64,000 bases of DNA. It comes from Bog-159 sp963756605. Its GTDB lineage: Bacteria; Acidobacteriota; Terriglobia; Bryobacterales; Bryobacteraceae. Below are positions 8,265 through 17,896 of the stretch, in pieces; positions within the stretch are counted from its first letter, which is position 1; each line of letters begins with the position of its first letter. The stretch lies in contig CAVWOT010000009.1 of assembly GCA_963756605.1 (NCBI GenBank), positions 558,001 to 622,000 on the forward strand. Reading direction: 5' to 3'. Made by a program: the position numbers and the translations under genes. The notes beneath the pieces are model-generated. The model was not told where the DNA came from. It saw only the letters and a program-made list of their open reading frames with translations, and searched no databases.

Positions 8265-9935
8265 TCAGTATCCTTTGGCGGTGCCTTCCGTGCGCGGATC
8301 CGCCGCGCCTTCCAACCATCCGTCGCGGGCCTCGATGGCGGCCACTTCGCCCATGCCGCGCACCATCTTCACCTGGTGTCCACGGGCCTTCAGCAGCGCG
8401 ATGGTGTCGGGAGAAAAGCCGTTCTCCATCACCAGTCGATCCGGCAGCCATTGGTGATGGATGCGCGGAAAATCGACCGCGTCCTGCACATTCATACCGA
8501 AGTCCACCACGTTGACGAGCACTTCGAGCACGCTGTTGATGATGGTGGGTCCGCCGGGCGTGCCCACTACCAGCGCGAGCTTGCCGCCGCGCGTAACAAT
8601 GGTTGGCGTCATCGAGGAGAGCGGCCGTTTGCGCGGCTGAATGGCATTGGCTTCGCCCTGCACCAATCCGAATCCATTAGGCGAGCCGGGCTTGGCGGTG
8701 AAATCGTCCATCTCATCGTTCAGCAGAAACCCGAGTCCCGGCACTGTCACGGCATCGCCGTATGGGAAGTTCAGGGTATAGGTGACGGCCACCGCGTTTC
8801 CGTCCGCGTCCACAATCGAGTAGTGCGTAGTCTCGCTGCTCTCGGGTCCCGGCCCTTTGCCCGCGCGGATCTGCGAGCTGGGGGTGGCATGCTCCAGGTC
8901 GATCGATTTGCGCAACTGCGCGATGTAAGCCGGATCGAGCAGGCTGGCCAATGGCATCTTCACGAAATCCGGATCTCCCATCCACGCCGCGCGATCCGCG
9001 AAATAGCGGCGCATGGTCTCCGCCAGGAAATGTAACTCGGCGGCCGATCCCGCGTCCGATTTCTCGTAGCCCGAGCCTTCCAGCACCCCCAGCATCTGCA
9101 GGATGCCGGCACCGCCTGAGCTGGGCGGCGGCGACGTGATAATGTAGTAGCCGCGATAGCTGCCAGTCAGCGGATTGCGCTCTACCACGGCGTAATCCTT
9201 CAGATCGGCCAGCGTAATCAGGCCGCCGTGCTTTTCCATATCCGCGGCCAACAAGCGCGCCGTTTCGCCTTCGTAGAAATCGCGCGCGCCTTGCTCCTGA
9301 ATGCGGCGGAGCGTACGCGCTAAGTCGGGCTGCACTAACGTCTCGCCGGCTTCGTATAACTTGCCATCCCGCAGAAAAATGCGCTTCGTCTCAGGGAATC
9401 TTCCCAGCCGTTCGGCGGAACCGTTGAGCGATTTCGCGGACCCGTAGGAAACCGGGAATCCTTTTTCCGCCAAGGCTACTGCGGGCGTTACTACCTCCGC
9501 CCACGCCTTCCGCCCGTATTTTTTCGAAGCGTACTCGAAGCCGCGCACCGATCCGGGCACCCCGGCTGCGCGATATCCAACGACGCTGTCCTCGGTGGGT
9601 TTGCCGGCAGCGTCCAGATACATGTCCCGCGAAGCTTTCTCGGGCGCACGCTCGCGAAAGTCGATGAAGGTAGAGCGGCCATCGGCGAATCGCACCAGCA
9701 TGAATCCGCCGCCGCCGATATTTCCGGCCGAGGGATGCGTGACGGCCAAGGCGAAGCCCACCGCCACGGCCGCATCCACCGCGTTGCCGCCGGCCTGCAG
9801 CACGGCCACTCCCGCGTCCGTGGCGTGCTGCTCCACGCTGACCACCATGGCGTGCCGCGCGTGTACCGGCTGTGCGGCCCATGCGGGCAGTGCGACAGCC
9901 AGCCAGAATACCCACATGAGTTTTCGCATAGACAT
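8265..9935 (-). CDS. ggt: Gamma-glutamyltransferase
   Basis: A 556-residue periplasmic Ntn-hydrolase proenzyme that cleaves the gamma-glutamyl bond of glutathione and transfers or hydrolyses the glutamyl group. The signal peptide is MSMRKLMWVFWLAVALPAWA. The large-subunit signature HPSAGNIGGGGFM is near residue 70. The autoprocessing site and nucleophile are in SSETTHYSIVDADGNAVAVT, where the second Thr of ETTHYS is the predicted catalytic residue. Small-subunit motifs follow: RPLSSMTPTIV and VVGTPGGPTIINSV. Length is normal. It is first in the unit with the TIM-barrel protein and asnS. Confidence 0.93.
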   Translation of the reverse strand: MSMRKLMWVFWLAVALPAWAAQPVHARHAMVVSVEQHATDAGVAVLQAGGNAVDAAVAVGFALAVTHPSAGNIGGGGFMLVRFADGRSTFIDFRERAPEKASRDMYLDAAGKPTEDSVVGYRAAGVPGSVRGFEYASKKYGRKAWAEVVTPAVALAEKGFPVSYGSAKSLNGSAERLGRFPETKRIFLRDGKLYEAGETLVQPDLARTLRRIQEQGARDFYEGETARLLAADMEKHGGLITLADLKDYAVVERNPLTGSYRGYYIITSPPPSSGGAGILQMLGVLEGSGYEKSDAGSAAELHFLAETMRRYFADRAAWMGDPDFVKMPLASLLDPAYIAQLRKSIDLEHATPSSQIRAGKGPGPESSETTHYSIVDADGNAVAVTYTLNFPYGDAVTVPGLGFLLNDEMDDFTAKPGSPNGFGLVQGEANAIQPRKRPLSSMTPTIVTRGGKLALVVGTPGGPTIINSVLEVLVNVVDFGMNVQDAVDFPRIHHQWLPDRLVMENGFSPDTIALLKARGHQVKMVRGMGEVAAIEARDGWLEGAADPRTEGTAKGY

Positions 9936-10002
9936 TTGATTCTACTATGTGGCGGGTAAGGCCATTCGGCGCGATGCCAGGCGGGTTATTATTTATAATG
10001 CC

Positions 10003-10476
10003 ATGTGCAAATCTGTTGCGCTGCTCCTTACCGCTATGACCGCTATGACATTGATATCCGCCGCCGATCTTCCCACCAAGAAATACTTGAATCTGGCAGC
10101 CATCAAGACCATGGTGGCAGCCGCCGAAGCCGAGGCGCAGAAGCGAAGCGTGCAGGTTACCATCTGTATCGTGGACGAGAGCGGCAACCTGCTGTTCCTG
10201 CAGAAGGCTGACGAGGCGACCCTCAATACGATCCAATTCGCGCAGAAGAAGGCCCGGCATGCGGCGTTTTACGGCCGCCCGTCTAAGGACGCCGCCGACC
10301 AACTCAAGCGCGGCGATCTCCAAGTCCTCGCGTTTCCGGAGGCTTTCCCGAACCAGGGTGGGCTGCCCATTAAAGTCGACGGCAAGACCATCGGGGGCGT
10401 GGCTGCGAGTGGGGCTCCGTCCGAGGTCGACGAGGCCATCGCGCAGGCTGCTATCGATGCGTTGGCGAAGAAGTGA
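10003..10476 (+). CDS. GlcG/HbpS-family heme-binding protein
   Basis: A 157-residue protein of the GlcG/HbpS (former DUF336) family. The N-terminal stretch MCKSVALLLTAMTAMTLISA looks like a signal peptide, so a periplasmic location is likely. Family core: LNLAAIKTMVAAAEAEAQKR, CIVDESGNLLFLQKADEA, KKARHAAFYGRPS, and the C-terminal GGLPIKVDGKTIGGVAASGA. Some members bind heme or modulate enzymes, but the role here is unknown. Start ATG 10003 is chosen over in-frame upstream codons because it begins the signal peptide. It is divergent from ggt. Confidence 0.82.
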   Translation: MCKSVALLLTAMTAMTLISAADLPTKKYLNLAAIKTMVAAAEAEAQKRSVQVTICIVDESGNLLFLQKADEATLNTIQFAQKKARHAAFYGRPSKDAADQLKRGDLQVLAFPEAFPNQGGLPIKVDGKTIGGVAASGAPSEVDEAIAQAAIDALAKK

Positions 10477-10503
10477 ATGCCGGTGTGGCAGAGGGCCATG
10501 AGG

Positions 10504-11550
10504 TCAACCCGATTCGCGCGGCGCGTTGGGTCGGGCGCCGACGCTTGCGCGCTTGTCGCGGTACATAGCGGCGTCTGCGCGGTCCAACAGCGTGCGTAGC
10601 GAGTCGCCGTCTCGCCATTCGGCCGCTCCGATGGCGGCGCTCACCGCGACCTTCCGGCTGGTGTTGCCGACGCGGATGGTGTAATCGCCGAACACCCAGC
10701 GGGAAATGCGTTCTTTATGCGCGTTGGCGCCTTGCAGATCGGAATCCAGAACCACAACGAACTCGTCGCCGCCGAATCGGCCGACAACATCCGTAGTACG
10801 GAAGCCGGACTTCAGTTCGGTGCTGAATTGCCGCAGGAGCCCATCGGCCGCCAGGTGCCCGCAGGTGTCGTTCAATTCTTTGAACCCGTTCAGATCGAGG
10901 AGCAGGATGGCGAACGTCTTCTTCTGTTCCATGCGGTATTTGATCGACGACTCGACCCGCCCGCGGCTGGCTAGTCCGGTGAGCGCGTCCAGGCTGGCAA
11001 GCCGTTCGGCTTCGTCCAGACGGCCCTGGTATACCTTCACATCCGCGCGTAAACGGCCGAGCGACTGCTGACTCTCTTCGGCCATTGCGGCGACGGAGGC
11101 CCGCAATTCGATCGCGCTCTTCACCAGCGAATTGCGGATCAGCATCAGGTCGTTCAGGTCCGCCACGGCATCCAGGCGGTCCGTGAATTCCTTGAACCGG
11201 CGGCTGTACCGCGCATCGCGCTCCCCCGTCAGTTCCGCGGTGTGGGCCAGTATCAGCATGAGTTCCTTGACTTCGCCAGCCCTCTGCTTGAAGTAGTCGG
11301 CGGCGGCGCAGCCCCACTCAGTGATTTCGGCTTCAGCCTTTTGCCCGGTTTCCTGAAGGCGGACTGCGGTCGATTCCACGGAAAGAGACGCTTCGAGGGG
11401 GAGCAGGTTTTGACGCAGCGTGACACCCACCGCCGGGCAGGCCTGCATCCCGCTCTGCCCTATTGCGTGCAGCACCGACCGGTAGGAATCCAGGCTGGCC
11501 TGAAAGAGTTCCTCCCCAGGTCGCTCGATCAGTTTCTTGATCGAAATCAT
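10504..11550 (-). CDS. GGDEF diguanylate cyclase
   Basis: A cytoplasmic enzyme making cyclic di-GMP from two GTP. The N-terminal ~190 residues are helical without a recognisable sensor domain or membrane segment. The linker AERLASLDALTGLASRGRVE starts the GGDEF domain, with the active loop GRFGGDEFVVV and the inhibitory I-site RTTD five residues before it. Together these suggest an active, product-inhibited cyclase. The start is uncertain: ATG 11550 (MISIKKLIERPGEEL) is chosen, but the frame is open to a TTG at 11625. No partner gene is adjacent. Confidence 0.85.
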   Translation of the reverse strand: MISIKKLIERPGEELFQASLDSYRSVLHAIGQSGMQACPAVGVTLRQNLLPLEASLSVESTAVRLQETGQKAEAEITEWGCAAADYFKQRAGEVKELMLILAHTAELTGERDARYSRRFKEFTDRLDAVADLNDLMLIRNSLVKSAIELRASVAAMAEESQQSLGRLRADVKVYQGRLDEAERLASLDALTGLASRGRVESSIKYRMEQKKTFAILLLDLNGFKELNDTCGHLAADGLLRQFSTELKSGFRTTDVVGRFGGDEFVVVLDSDLQGANAHKERISRWVFGDYTIRVGNTSRKVAVSAAIGAAEWRDGDSLRTLLDRADAAMYRDKRASVGARPNAPRESG

Positions 11551-12185
11551 GCCTTGCTTATCGACAGAAATGGACGCACCATGCTGCTTGCCGGCCCCTG
11601 CCAACGCGAGTCTGGCCTGCACCAAACCGGATCCGTCTCGACAGCCTGGCTCAGTTCAGCCTGTGCCCGATTCCGTTCGTTCAATCCAAGGCAGCCGGGT
11701 CCCGCGACATAATGGTCCCTGGAAGAGCGCCCTGGCCTCTTCAGTCTTGCCGGGTTCTGCAGCGCGAGTCTTCGTTCCGCGGTCGGAGGCTGCCCGACGG
11801 CTCTCACAACGCACGCGACAGTTGCCGACTCCTTCGCACTCTGATGGTCGCGGCACCAACCCTCCCGCATGAGCGTCGCACTTCGGCTCGCAAGCACTCC
11901 GCATCGAGCGTTTGAACGAAGTAGCCTCGCCGCGTAGGTGTCGGGCCATGCGGGGATTCTTGCGCCAACGTCGGCGCGCCAGCGGCGATGGTCGTTGTAA
12001 CGATACCTTGTGCGGGCGTGAGCACACGCCGAACGGCTCCTTATGTTTTCGACTAATGCAGCATCTCGAAGGTCGCGTGAGTCTTTCTCTACTCGACAGG
12101 GTCGAGGGCGGTTCGCTAAGCGTCACCGGTCCTCAATGTGCCAGAATTGGTCTGCAGTTTGGATCGGACAGCCTGGGGAGATCCC
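11551..12185 (+). other. Intergenic region without a supported gene
   Basis: About 630 bases between the diguanylate cyclase and the amidohydrolase. Frames of 100-150 codons on the minus strand are rich in Arg/Ser/Pro, lack hydrophobic cores and show no family motif, so I treat them as chance. Promoters for both flanking genes presumably lie here, but none is clear. Confidence 0.4.
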
Positions 12186-13456
12186 ATGCGATTCTCGAAG
12201 ATTATTCTGAGCATTCTCAGCGTCCCTGGCTTTTGTACTCTGGCACAACGAGTTTCTGCACAGTTGCCCGCGCCGGGCCAGCGCATCGTGATTGGTGCCA
12301 GCACGATGCTCGATGGCAAGGGGCACGTGCTGCACAGGACCCGCGTCGTGATCGAAGGCTCGCGGATTGTGGCGATTGATCCGACAGCCGGGCCAGTAAA
12401 CTACGACTTGCGCGGCCTGACGGTGTTGCCTGGCTGGATTGACGCGCACGTGCACATTACCTGGAGTTTTGGCCCGGATGGAAAAAACTCAGGTCAGGGA
12501 GGCACGACACAGGAGGCCGCGTATGCCGCAGCCTCGAATGCCTGGCTGACATTGATGGCAGGATTCACCACCATCCAAAGCGTCGGTTCGCCCACCGACG
12601 TTCCGCTGCGCGATGCCATTGCGAAAGGCTTGCTCCCCGGCCCGCGCATCCTGACGGCCGTCGAGGCACTCTCAGGGCGAGGCGAGTTGACCGGGACGCC
12701 GAATGAAATCCGCGCCTTTGTGCGGAAACAAAAGGAAGCTAGCGCGGATTTGATCAAAATCTACGCGTCGGGGGGCATGACACGAGGCGCGATGACGATG
12801 TCACAGGAGCAATTGAACGCGGCTTGTGATGAAGCGAAGAAACAGGGCCTGCGCACGCTGGTGCACGCTTTTAGAGAGGCGGTCCGCGCCGCAACTCTGG
12901 CCGGGTGTACGGAAGTCGAGCACGGCTTGGGGGCGTCGGACGATGATCTGAGATTGATGGCTGAACGCGGGACGTACCTTGATCCGCAAGCCGGGCTGCT
13001 GCTGGAGACCTATCTCCAGTACAAGGACAGGTATCTCGCTGCACCCTACTACACGGAAGAGGGCTTTGCAGCGATGAAGGGGCTGATCCCCGCACATCGC
13101 GACTTCATTAAACGTGCCGTGCGCATTCCGGGGCTGAAAATTGTGTACGGCACGGACGCCGTGGCGGGCGTGCATGGCCGCAACGCGGAGGATTTCGTCA
13201 ACCGCGTGCGCGACAGCGGAGTGGACCCCATGGCTGCGATGGTGTCCGCTAACTCACTCGGGGCGGAAGCACTTAACATGGCAGATCAGATCGGCTCGAT
13301 CGGGCCCGGCCTGCAGGCGGACATCATTGCGCTCGATGGCGATCCGCTGAAAGACATTACGGTGGTCGGCGCGTCGTATTTGTTATGAGGGGCGGCGTGG
13401 TTTACAAGAACGCCACGCGCGGCGCGATCCCTGTTTACGCAGGCATCCAGCCTTGA
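12186..13456 (+). CDS. Secreted amidohydrolase (imidazolonepropionase/prolidase-like), C-terminal frameshift
   Basis: A metal-dependent hydrolase of the amidohydrolase superfamily with a signal peptide (MRFSKIILSILSVPGFCTLA). The metal-binding start of the barrel is GWIDAHVHITW. Further barrel motifs are LIKIYASGGMTRG, LVHAFREAVRAA, EVEHGLG and VYGTDAVAG. The C-terminal composite domain reads GSIGPGLQADIIALDGDPL. As sequenced, the frame stops at 13388. A one-base deletion near 13370 would instead continue RRVVFVMRGGVVYKN...PVYAGIQP to TGA 13454-13456, which is the family ending. GGGGAG before ATG 12186 decides the start. The substrate is unknown. Confidence 0.82.
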
Positions 13457-13599
13457 GCGACAGTTCGCAAGTCGCATTCGCAGCAGAAAGACTATGTTTA
13501 CCTGGTACTGACGCGCGACCGCGCAGCGCGTCACGCTTCTGCTCGAACGATTGGCTGCTTGCACGGCTCCCGCACACGGCGATCAGCCTCAGGCCGGAC

Positions 13600-15147
13600 T
13601 TACTGCTGCTTTATTCCAAATGCGTACACATTCGAATCGTAAGTCGTCACAAACACCTTGCCGCCGGAAATGGAAATGCCGCTGAAATGCGTCCATCCCG
13701 GCATGGTCTCGCCGCTCGAATACAGTTCCTTGCCCGTGGTCGCGTCGAAGGCGTACAGTATGGCGTGGCCCGTATGCTTGGCGATGCGCTCGGCGGAGCT
13801 GTACAGCCCGCCCTCGGTTCCCTTCGACTGCCGGGCAAACTCGCCATTCGAAATGGCGAACACCAGCCCGCCCGCTACTATGGGAGGCTCGGGCAAATTC
13901 ATGTCCCGCGAAATCCATGCGGGCTCCGCCTCGAATTTGCCCTCTTTCTCCGTCACGCGGAAGGCCATGATGCTGCCGTTGGGAGCTTCTCCGTTGGTCA
14001 GCGGAAACTTCACTCCGCTGGCTGCCGCGCCCGATACGGGGACGTAGAGCCACCGGTTTTTCTGCTCGTCTTCGGCGGTGGCGAAGGCGCCCCAGAATCC
14101 GCGGCCCGCGAAATCGGCGTCTTCGTTCGCGAGCAGCGGGCTGCGGTAGAGCGGCGTCTTATGATCCCCGCCGCCGATGTGCTCCGCATCGAGCAGATAG
14201 ATCACGCCCTCTTTGCCGCCCGCCGCCACAATCTCGCGGCCGCCCATGGTGAAGACCGTGGGCGACATGGACCCCATATCCAGATCCTTGCGCGTCAGGT
14301 AGTTGTGATTGATGGGGGTGAAGTAATCGACCAGCTTCAGATCCTTCACCGAAAGCTGCAGGATGGTATCGGGAAACTGGCCGCGGGCGGCGTCATAGGA
14401 TCCGTCGCCGGTCTGCGCAAAGACCATGCCGTGCAGGCCGATGGCCACACCCGCGCGTCCCCAGATGCCCGCGGCGCCGTTGGCCGACTGGAAAAATTGC
14501 GGGGGCTCATCTGGCGCGCCGAGGTTCATGGCATACACGCCCGAGCGCGCGCCGTTGCAGCCTTGCGACGTGTTGGTGTACAGGACGTTGTCCACCAGGT
14601 TCAGGCTCCAGTTCTTCGAAAACGGCGGCACGAACTTGCGCGGCGGCGTGCGATCTTCACCGTTGATGGCGTTAAGCGTATGCAGCTTGCCGTCGCCCGA
14701 GATGACGAAGACGGTGGCCCGCAAACCATCTTTGCGAACCAGCGGCGTGTCGTTCAGCGCATTGGGACACAGCCAGAAAGGCTGCTGGCGCGGCTTGCTC
14801 TCGGCCTCGAACGATTTTTTCCAAAGCGGTTTGCCATCATCGGCGTTCAATGCGAAAAGATTGTCGGAGGCGCCGCCCACGATCACGATTTCCGCCATGC
14901 CTTTGTCGGTGGTCACCCATTCCACGTTCACCGGCGCGGTCAGCGAGTTGAGCTCGCGCGGTTGATTATCCAGGTGCGCCTTCCAAAGCAGCGTGATGGA
15001 CTTGGCATTGTCGCGGTTGATGTCGGTTTCGTCCGGACTCCAGCCGGTGCGCTGCGGATCGTGCCCGTAGGATAGCCAGTTGGCGGCGATCGAATGCGAC
15101 AACCATATAAACGGCACGCAAAGTGCCAGTGCGATTTTCGTTTTCAT
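13600..15147 (-). CDS. Secreted PQQ-like beta-propeller protein
   Basis: A 515-residue exported protein with signal peptide MKTKIALALCVPFIWLSHSIA. The rest is a propeller of outer-membrane-assembly/alcohol-dehydrogenase type: repeated blades such as NLFALNADDGKPLWKKSF, KLHTLNAINGEDRTPPRKF, VIYLLDAEHIGGG and ILYAFDATTGKELYSS. No heme motif or classical quinoprotein Ca-binding signature is evident, so activity is uncertain. It could be a PQQ dehydrogenase relative or a binding scaffold. It lies ten bases after the secreted RraA-like gene and is probably co-transcribed with it. ATG 15147 is chosen over an in-frame TTG at 15153. Confidence 0.82.
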   Translation of the reverse strand: MKTKIALALCVPFIWLSHSIAANWLSYGHDPQRTGWSPDETDINRDNAKSITLLWKAHLDNQPRELNSLTAPVNVEWVTTDKGMAEIVIVGGASDNLFALNADDGKPLWKKSFEAESKPRQQPFWLCPNALNDTPLVRKDGLRATVFVISGDGKLHTLNAINGEDRTPPRKFVPPFSKNWSLNLVDNVLYTNTSQGCNGARSGVYAMNLGAPDEPPQFFQSANGAAGIWGRAGVAIGLHGMVFAQTGDGSYDAARGQFPDTILQLSVKDLKLVDYFTPINHNYLTRKDLDMGSMSPTVFTMGGREIVAAGGKEGVIYLLDAEHIGGGDHKTPLYRSPLLANEDADFAGRGFWGAFATAEDEQKNRWLYVPVSGAAASGVKFPLTNGEAPNGSIMAFRVTEKEGKFEAEPAWISRDMNLPEPPIVAGGLVFAISNGEFARQSKGTEGGLYSSAERIAKHTGHAILYAFDATTGKELYSSGETMPGWTHFSGISISGGKVFVTTYDSNVYAFGIKQQ

Positions 15148-15157
15148 AATCAACGGC

Positions 15158-16036
15158 TCATTGCTGCTGCCCCAACTTCTGCTTCTTATAATCCTCGTAT
15201 TCTTTCTTCAAAGCCGGGTCATGCGGGCTGGGATAAATGTCGCTGGATTTGTATTTCCCGCTTTTAAACTTCATCTGGGTCCATTCGTCATGAATGTGCG
15301 TCTCGTCGGCCCTGTCCACCACCTGCTTCACCATTTGCGGCGGAATAAAGTAAACGCCCTCGCTGTCGCCGAACACTATGTCGCCGGGCATGACGGTGGC
15401 GTCTCCGATGCGGATGGGGATATTGACGCCGGTCAGCATGACATCGCCGATCGGCGTAGGATGCACGCCGCGGCAGTAGACCGACATATCGATGGGATCG
15501 ATGCCGTCCAGATCGCGAATCGATCCATCCACAACAAGACCAGTGCCGGTAGTGGCGTAGATATAGGTCGCCAGATTATCGCCGACGATGGTTCCTCCCT
15601 CGATTTTGCCGAACAGGTCTACTACGAGCACATCGCCGGGCTGCAGCATATCGATGACGCGCTGATTGCGATTGTCGCGCAGCCCTTTGGCTTTGGCGTC
15701 GGCGGTCATGACATCGGAGATATCGGGCCGCGCGGGCATGAACTGGGCGGTGACCGCGCGTCCCACCAGTCTGCGGTTGGGATGCAAAATGCGCCAGTTG
15801 CCTTCATATTGGTTGTGGAAGCCGCCGCCGGGCAGCACCGCCCAAACCTCTTCGGCGGACAGACCTTTCACTTTTTCCAGGATGGCGTCGGGGACTTTTG
15901 GCCGTCCGTCCTCAAAACGGTCGAATGGATTGTGCGCGGTGTACTTCAACATGTCGTCATGCGAGAGGGTGAAAATCTGGGCGTGTGCCGGCAATAGAAG
16001 CAGCGGCACGGCAAGCAAATTGGCGAAGTACTTCAT
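15158..16036 (-). CDS. Secreted RraA-like / HMG aldolase-family protein
   Basis: A 292-residue protein of the RraA / 4-hydroxy-4-methyl-2-oxoglutarate aldolase family. Signature: GTIVGDNLATYIYATTGTG followed by GLVVDGSIRDLDGI, and later PGDIVFGDSEGVYFIP. Unusually for the family it begins with a clear signal peptide (MKYFANLLAVPLLLLPAHAQ), so it should act in the periplasm. It also has an N-terminal extension and a lysine-rich tail. It is probably an aldolase/decarboxylase-type enzyme rather than an RNase E regulator. It is the first gene of a pair with the PQQ-propeller protein. Confidence 0.83.
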   Translation of the reverse strand: MKYFANLLAVPLLLLPAHAQIFTLSHDDMLKYTAHNPFDRFEDGRPKVPDAILEKVKGLSAEEVWAVLPGGGFHNQYEGNWRILHPNRRLVGRAVTAQFMPARPDISDVMTADAKAKGLRDNRNQRVIDMLQPGDVLVVDLFGKIEGGTIVGDNLATYIYATTGTGLVVDGSIRDLDGIDPIDMSVYCRGVHPTPIGDVMLTGVNIPIRIGDATVMPGDIVFGDSEGVYFIPPQMVKQVVDRADETHIHDEWTQMKFKSGKYKSSDIYPSPHDPALKKEYEDYKKQKLGQQQ

Positions 16037-16063
16037 GCGGTGAAATGTAGCACGACGCAGGCC

Positions 16064-16160
16064 GTGGGGCAGACCTCCAGGTCTGCGCGGGACGTCCACG
16101 TCCCGCCAAACGGCGGGACACGAGGAGACCCGCCGCAGGACTGGAGTCCTGCAGCCCACG
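16064..16160 (+). repeat. Dispersed multi-hairpin repeat, family B, long copy
   Basis: A chain of perfect short hairpins: CAGACCTCCAGGTCTG, GGGACGTCCACGTCCC, GGCGGGACACGAGGAGACCCGCC and CAGGACTGGAGTCCTG, bounded by GTGGGGC and GCCCAC. A shorter relative is at 58138-58182. Located between rraA-like and P460 genes. This could act as a bidirectional attenuator or be a non-autonomous repeat. Confidence 0.75.
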
Positions 16161-16299
16161 CTTCACCCCACATTAGCGGCAGCAAACCGAAAACGTTGAC
16201 AGGGCGGCAGTTCGTCCCGCGGCCGGTCCGGTTCGTCAAATTGCACTTTCGCGCCGGCACACCATCCGTCAAACTGCAATTAGGAGGGCTCTGAAAGCC

Positions 16300-16800
16300 G
16301 TGCGATTTTCACAGAGGAGTGCAATTGCTCAAACGGGCGCCTGGGTACTGCTGGCTGCCACAGGGGTCTCGTTCGCCGGCGACGATGTCGCGCCGGTACC
16401 ATTCCCGGCGGAATTCCGCCAATGGGCGGTCGTGAGAAGTGTAGTAGTGGGACCGGAAAACAAGAGTTTCGCGTTTAATGGCGGGTTCCACCACTACTAT
16501 GCAAACGAGAAGGCGGTGGAGGGCTTTCGCACCGGCCATTTCCCGGACGGTTCCGTGGTGGTCGACGAACGCCTCGAACTTCGCCAGGAAGCCGGGGCCA
16601 CCTTCGAAGGTTCGAGGAAGAGCGTGGCAGTAATGGATAAGTCTCTCTCGCGCTACCCGAGCACTGGCGGCTGGGGATTCGACGTATTTGCCGCCGAGAA
16701 CCGGACTGAGGGTGCCTCCGGCTCAGTTCGGGCCGCATGCTTCTCCTGCCACAGCCAGCGCAAAGAGCATGACTTCGTGTTCAGCGAATTCAGGAAGTGA
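16300..16800 (+). CDS. Cytochrome P460-family protein
   Basis: A 166-residue periplasmic c-type heme protein. The signal peptide covers roughly the first 26 residues (ending VSFAG). The body matches the P460 family (FPAEFRQWAVVRSVVVGP, HHYYANEKAVEGFRTG, FPDGSVVVDERLE, GWGFDVFAAENRT). The C-terminal heme motif is CFSCH. P460 proteins can oxidise hydroxylamine or bind NO, but many family members lack the crosslinking lysine, so the activity here is unknown. Start is GTG 16300, 11 bases after AGGAGGG, a rather long spacing. Two related sequences, CGTCAAATTGCA and CGTCAAACTGCA, lie upstream. Confidence 0.8.
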   Translation: MRFSQRSAIAQTGAWVLLAATGVSFAGDDVAPVPFPAEFRQWAVVRSVVVGPENKSFAFNGGFHHYYANEKAVEGFRTGHFPDGSVVVDERLELRQEAGATFEGSRKSVAVMDKSLSRYPSTGGWGFDVFAAENRTEGASGSVRAACFSCHSQRKEHDFVFSEFRK

Positions 16801-16840
16801 ACCCACGAGACCTGCTATAGATTGTTCGAACCGCAGCAGG

Positions 16841-17896
16841 TGATGGAACTCTTCTCCAGACAGAAACTCCATCGGTACCTTGGGCACTTCTTCGCTTGGA
16901 CGGCATGCGGTCACTTTAATTTCAGCCGCGATCTGACCGGACGGTTGTACAGGCACGCGCCGACCGAGTGGCGGGAGACGCTGGCTGTGTGGATGGTGGG
17001 CATCTACATCACCGCCGCGCTCACTCCGGTTGTGCTCCGTCTCGGACGCCGGTAGCCCATTGAACGGCGAACCTGGCGCACCCGCGTGCCGCTGCATCTG
17101 TTATTTGGCATCGCCTTCTTGGCCGTCGAACTCGGGCTCGAGACGGTGTCCTGTATTCGTCTCGGCCTGCTGGACACGGTGATGAAACATTCATTTCTGA
17201 TCGGCTTTCCCGGGCTACTGGTGGCGGGTATTCACCGCAACATAGTCATGTACTGGGGCGTGTTGGGGATCCAGGCGGGCTTCCGCTATTACCGCGGATT
17301 TCAAGAGCGCGAACTGCATACTGCGGAACTGTTCAACACCCCGAACGCCATCATGGTGTTGGTGCGCGGGCAGCGCGCTCGCCGGGCGGAGAAGATGCTC
17401 GCCCGCCTCAGCGACCTGTTCCGCTGCGTCCGGCGGACGTGCAGGCGCAGCAGGTCCTCCGACGGGAGTTGGAATATCTCCGGCTGTACCTGTCGATCGA
17501 GCAGGTTCGCTTTCAGGAGCGCCTGGCCATTGAGATCTGGGCTGACGACACTGCTCTGGACACCGCCGTACCTCACATGGGCCTGCAGCCGATCGTCGAA
17601 AATGCCATGCGCCAGCGGCATCGGACCGGGGTCGCGGCGGCAAACACGATCCGGATCGCGGCCTCCCGTACCGATGATACGCTGGTGATCCGGGTGACGG
17701 ACAACGGGCCGAGGTTCGCGGAAGCGGCTTGGCAAATACTCGAGCGTGCCTCCACCAGCTCTTCGGCCATGCGGCAGACCTCAAAGTAGAAAACGCCGAG
17801 CGAGGGGTGATGGCCAACATAACGCTGCCCTATCGTGCAGCCGACGAAATTCCCGGAACCGACCTCCACAAGTTTGACGGTACTGATCGTCGATGA
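16841..17896 (+). pseudogene. Ruined LytS-type sensor histidine kinase
   Basis: Fragments in three frames make up a membrane sensor kinase: helices such as TLAVWMVGIYITAALTPVV and LHLLFGIAFLAVELGLE, then NAIMVLVRGQRARRAEKMLA, LEYLRLYLSIEQVRFQERL, GLQPIVENAMRQ and VTDNGP of the ATPase domain. The segment that should hold the phosphoaccepting His (normally LQPHFLFNTLNAI) is deleted: the text jumps from ERELHTAEL to FNTPNAI. At least two frameshifts occur as well. Its tail (LPYRAADEIPG) overlaps the regulator that follows. Confidence 0.75.

Noticed and set aside
9391..10323. A 310-codon minus-strand open frame
   Set aside because: It overlaps both the gamma-glutamyltransferase gene in another frame and the GlcG-like gene in antisense, with low-complexity Arg/Gly-rich content.
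11656..12126. A 156-codon minus-strand frame
   Set aside because: Very Arg/Ser/Pro-rich, no hydrophobic core, no ribosome site and no recognisable relatives.
13453..15075. A 540-codon plus-strand open frame
   Set aside because: It lies antisense to the PQQ-propeller gene, is extremely rich in Arg/His/Gln/Val without motifs, and arises from the codon bias of the real gene.
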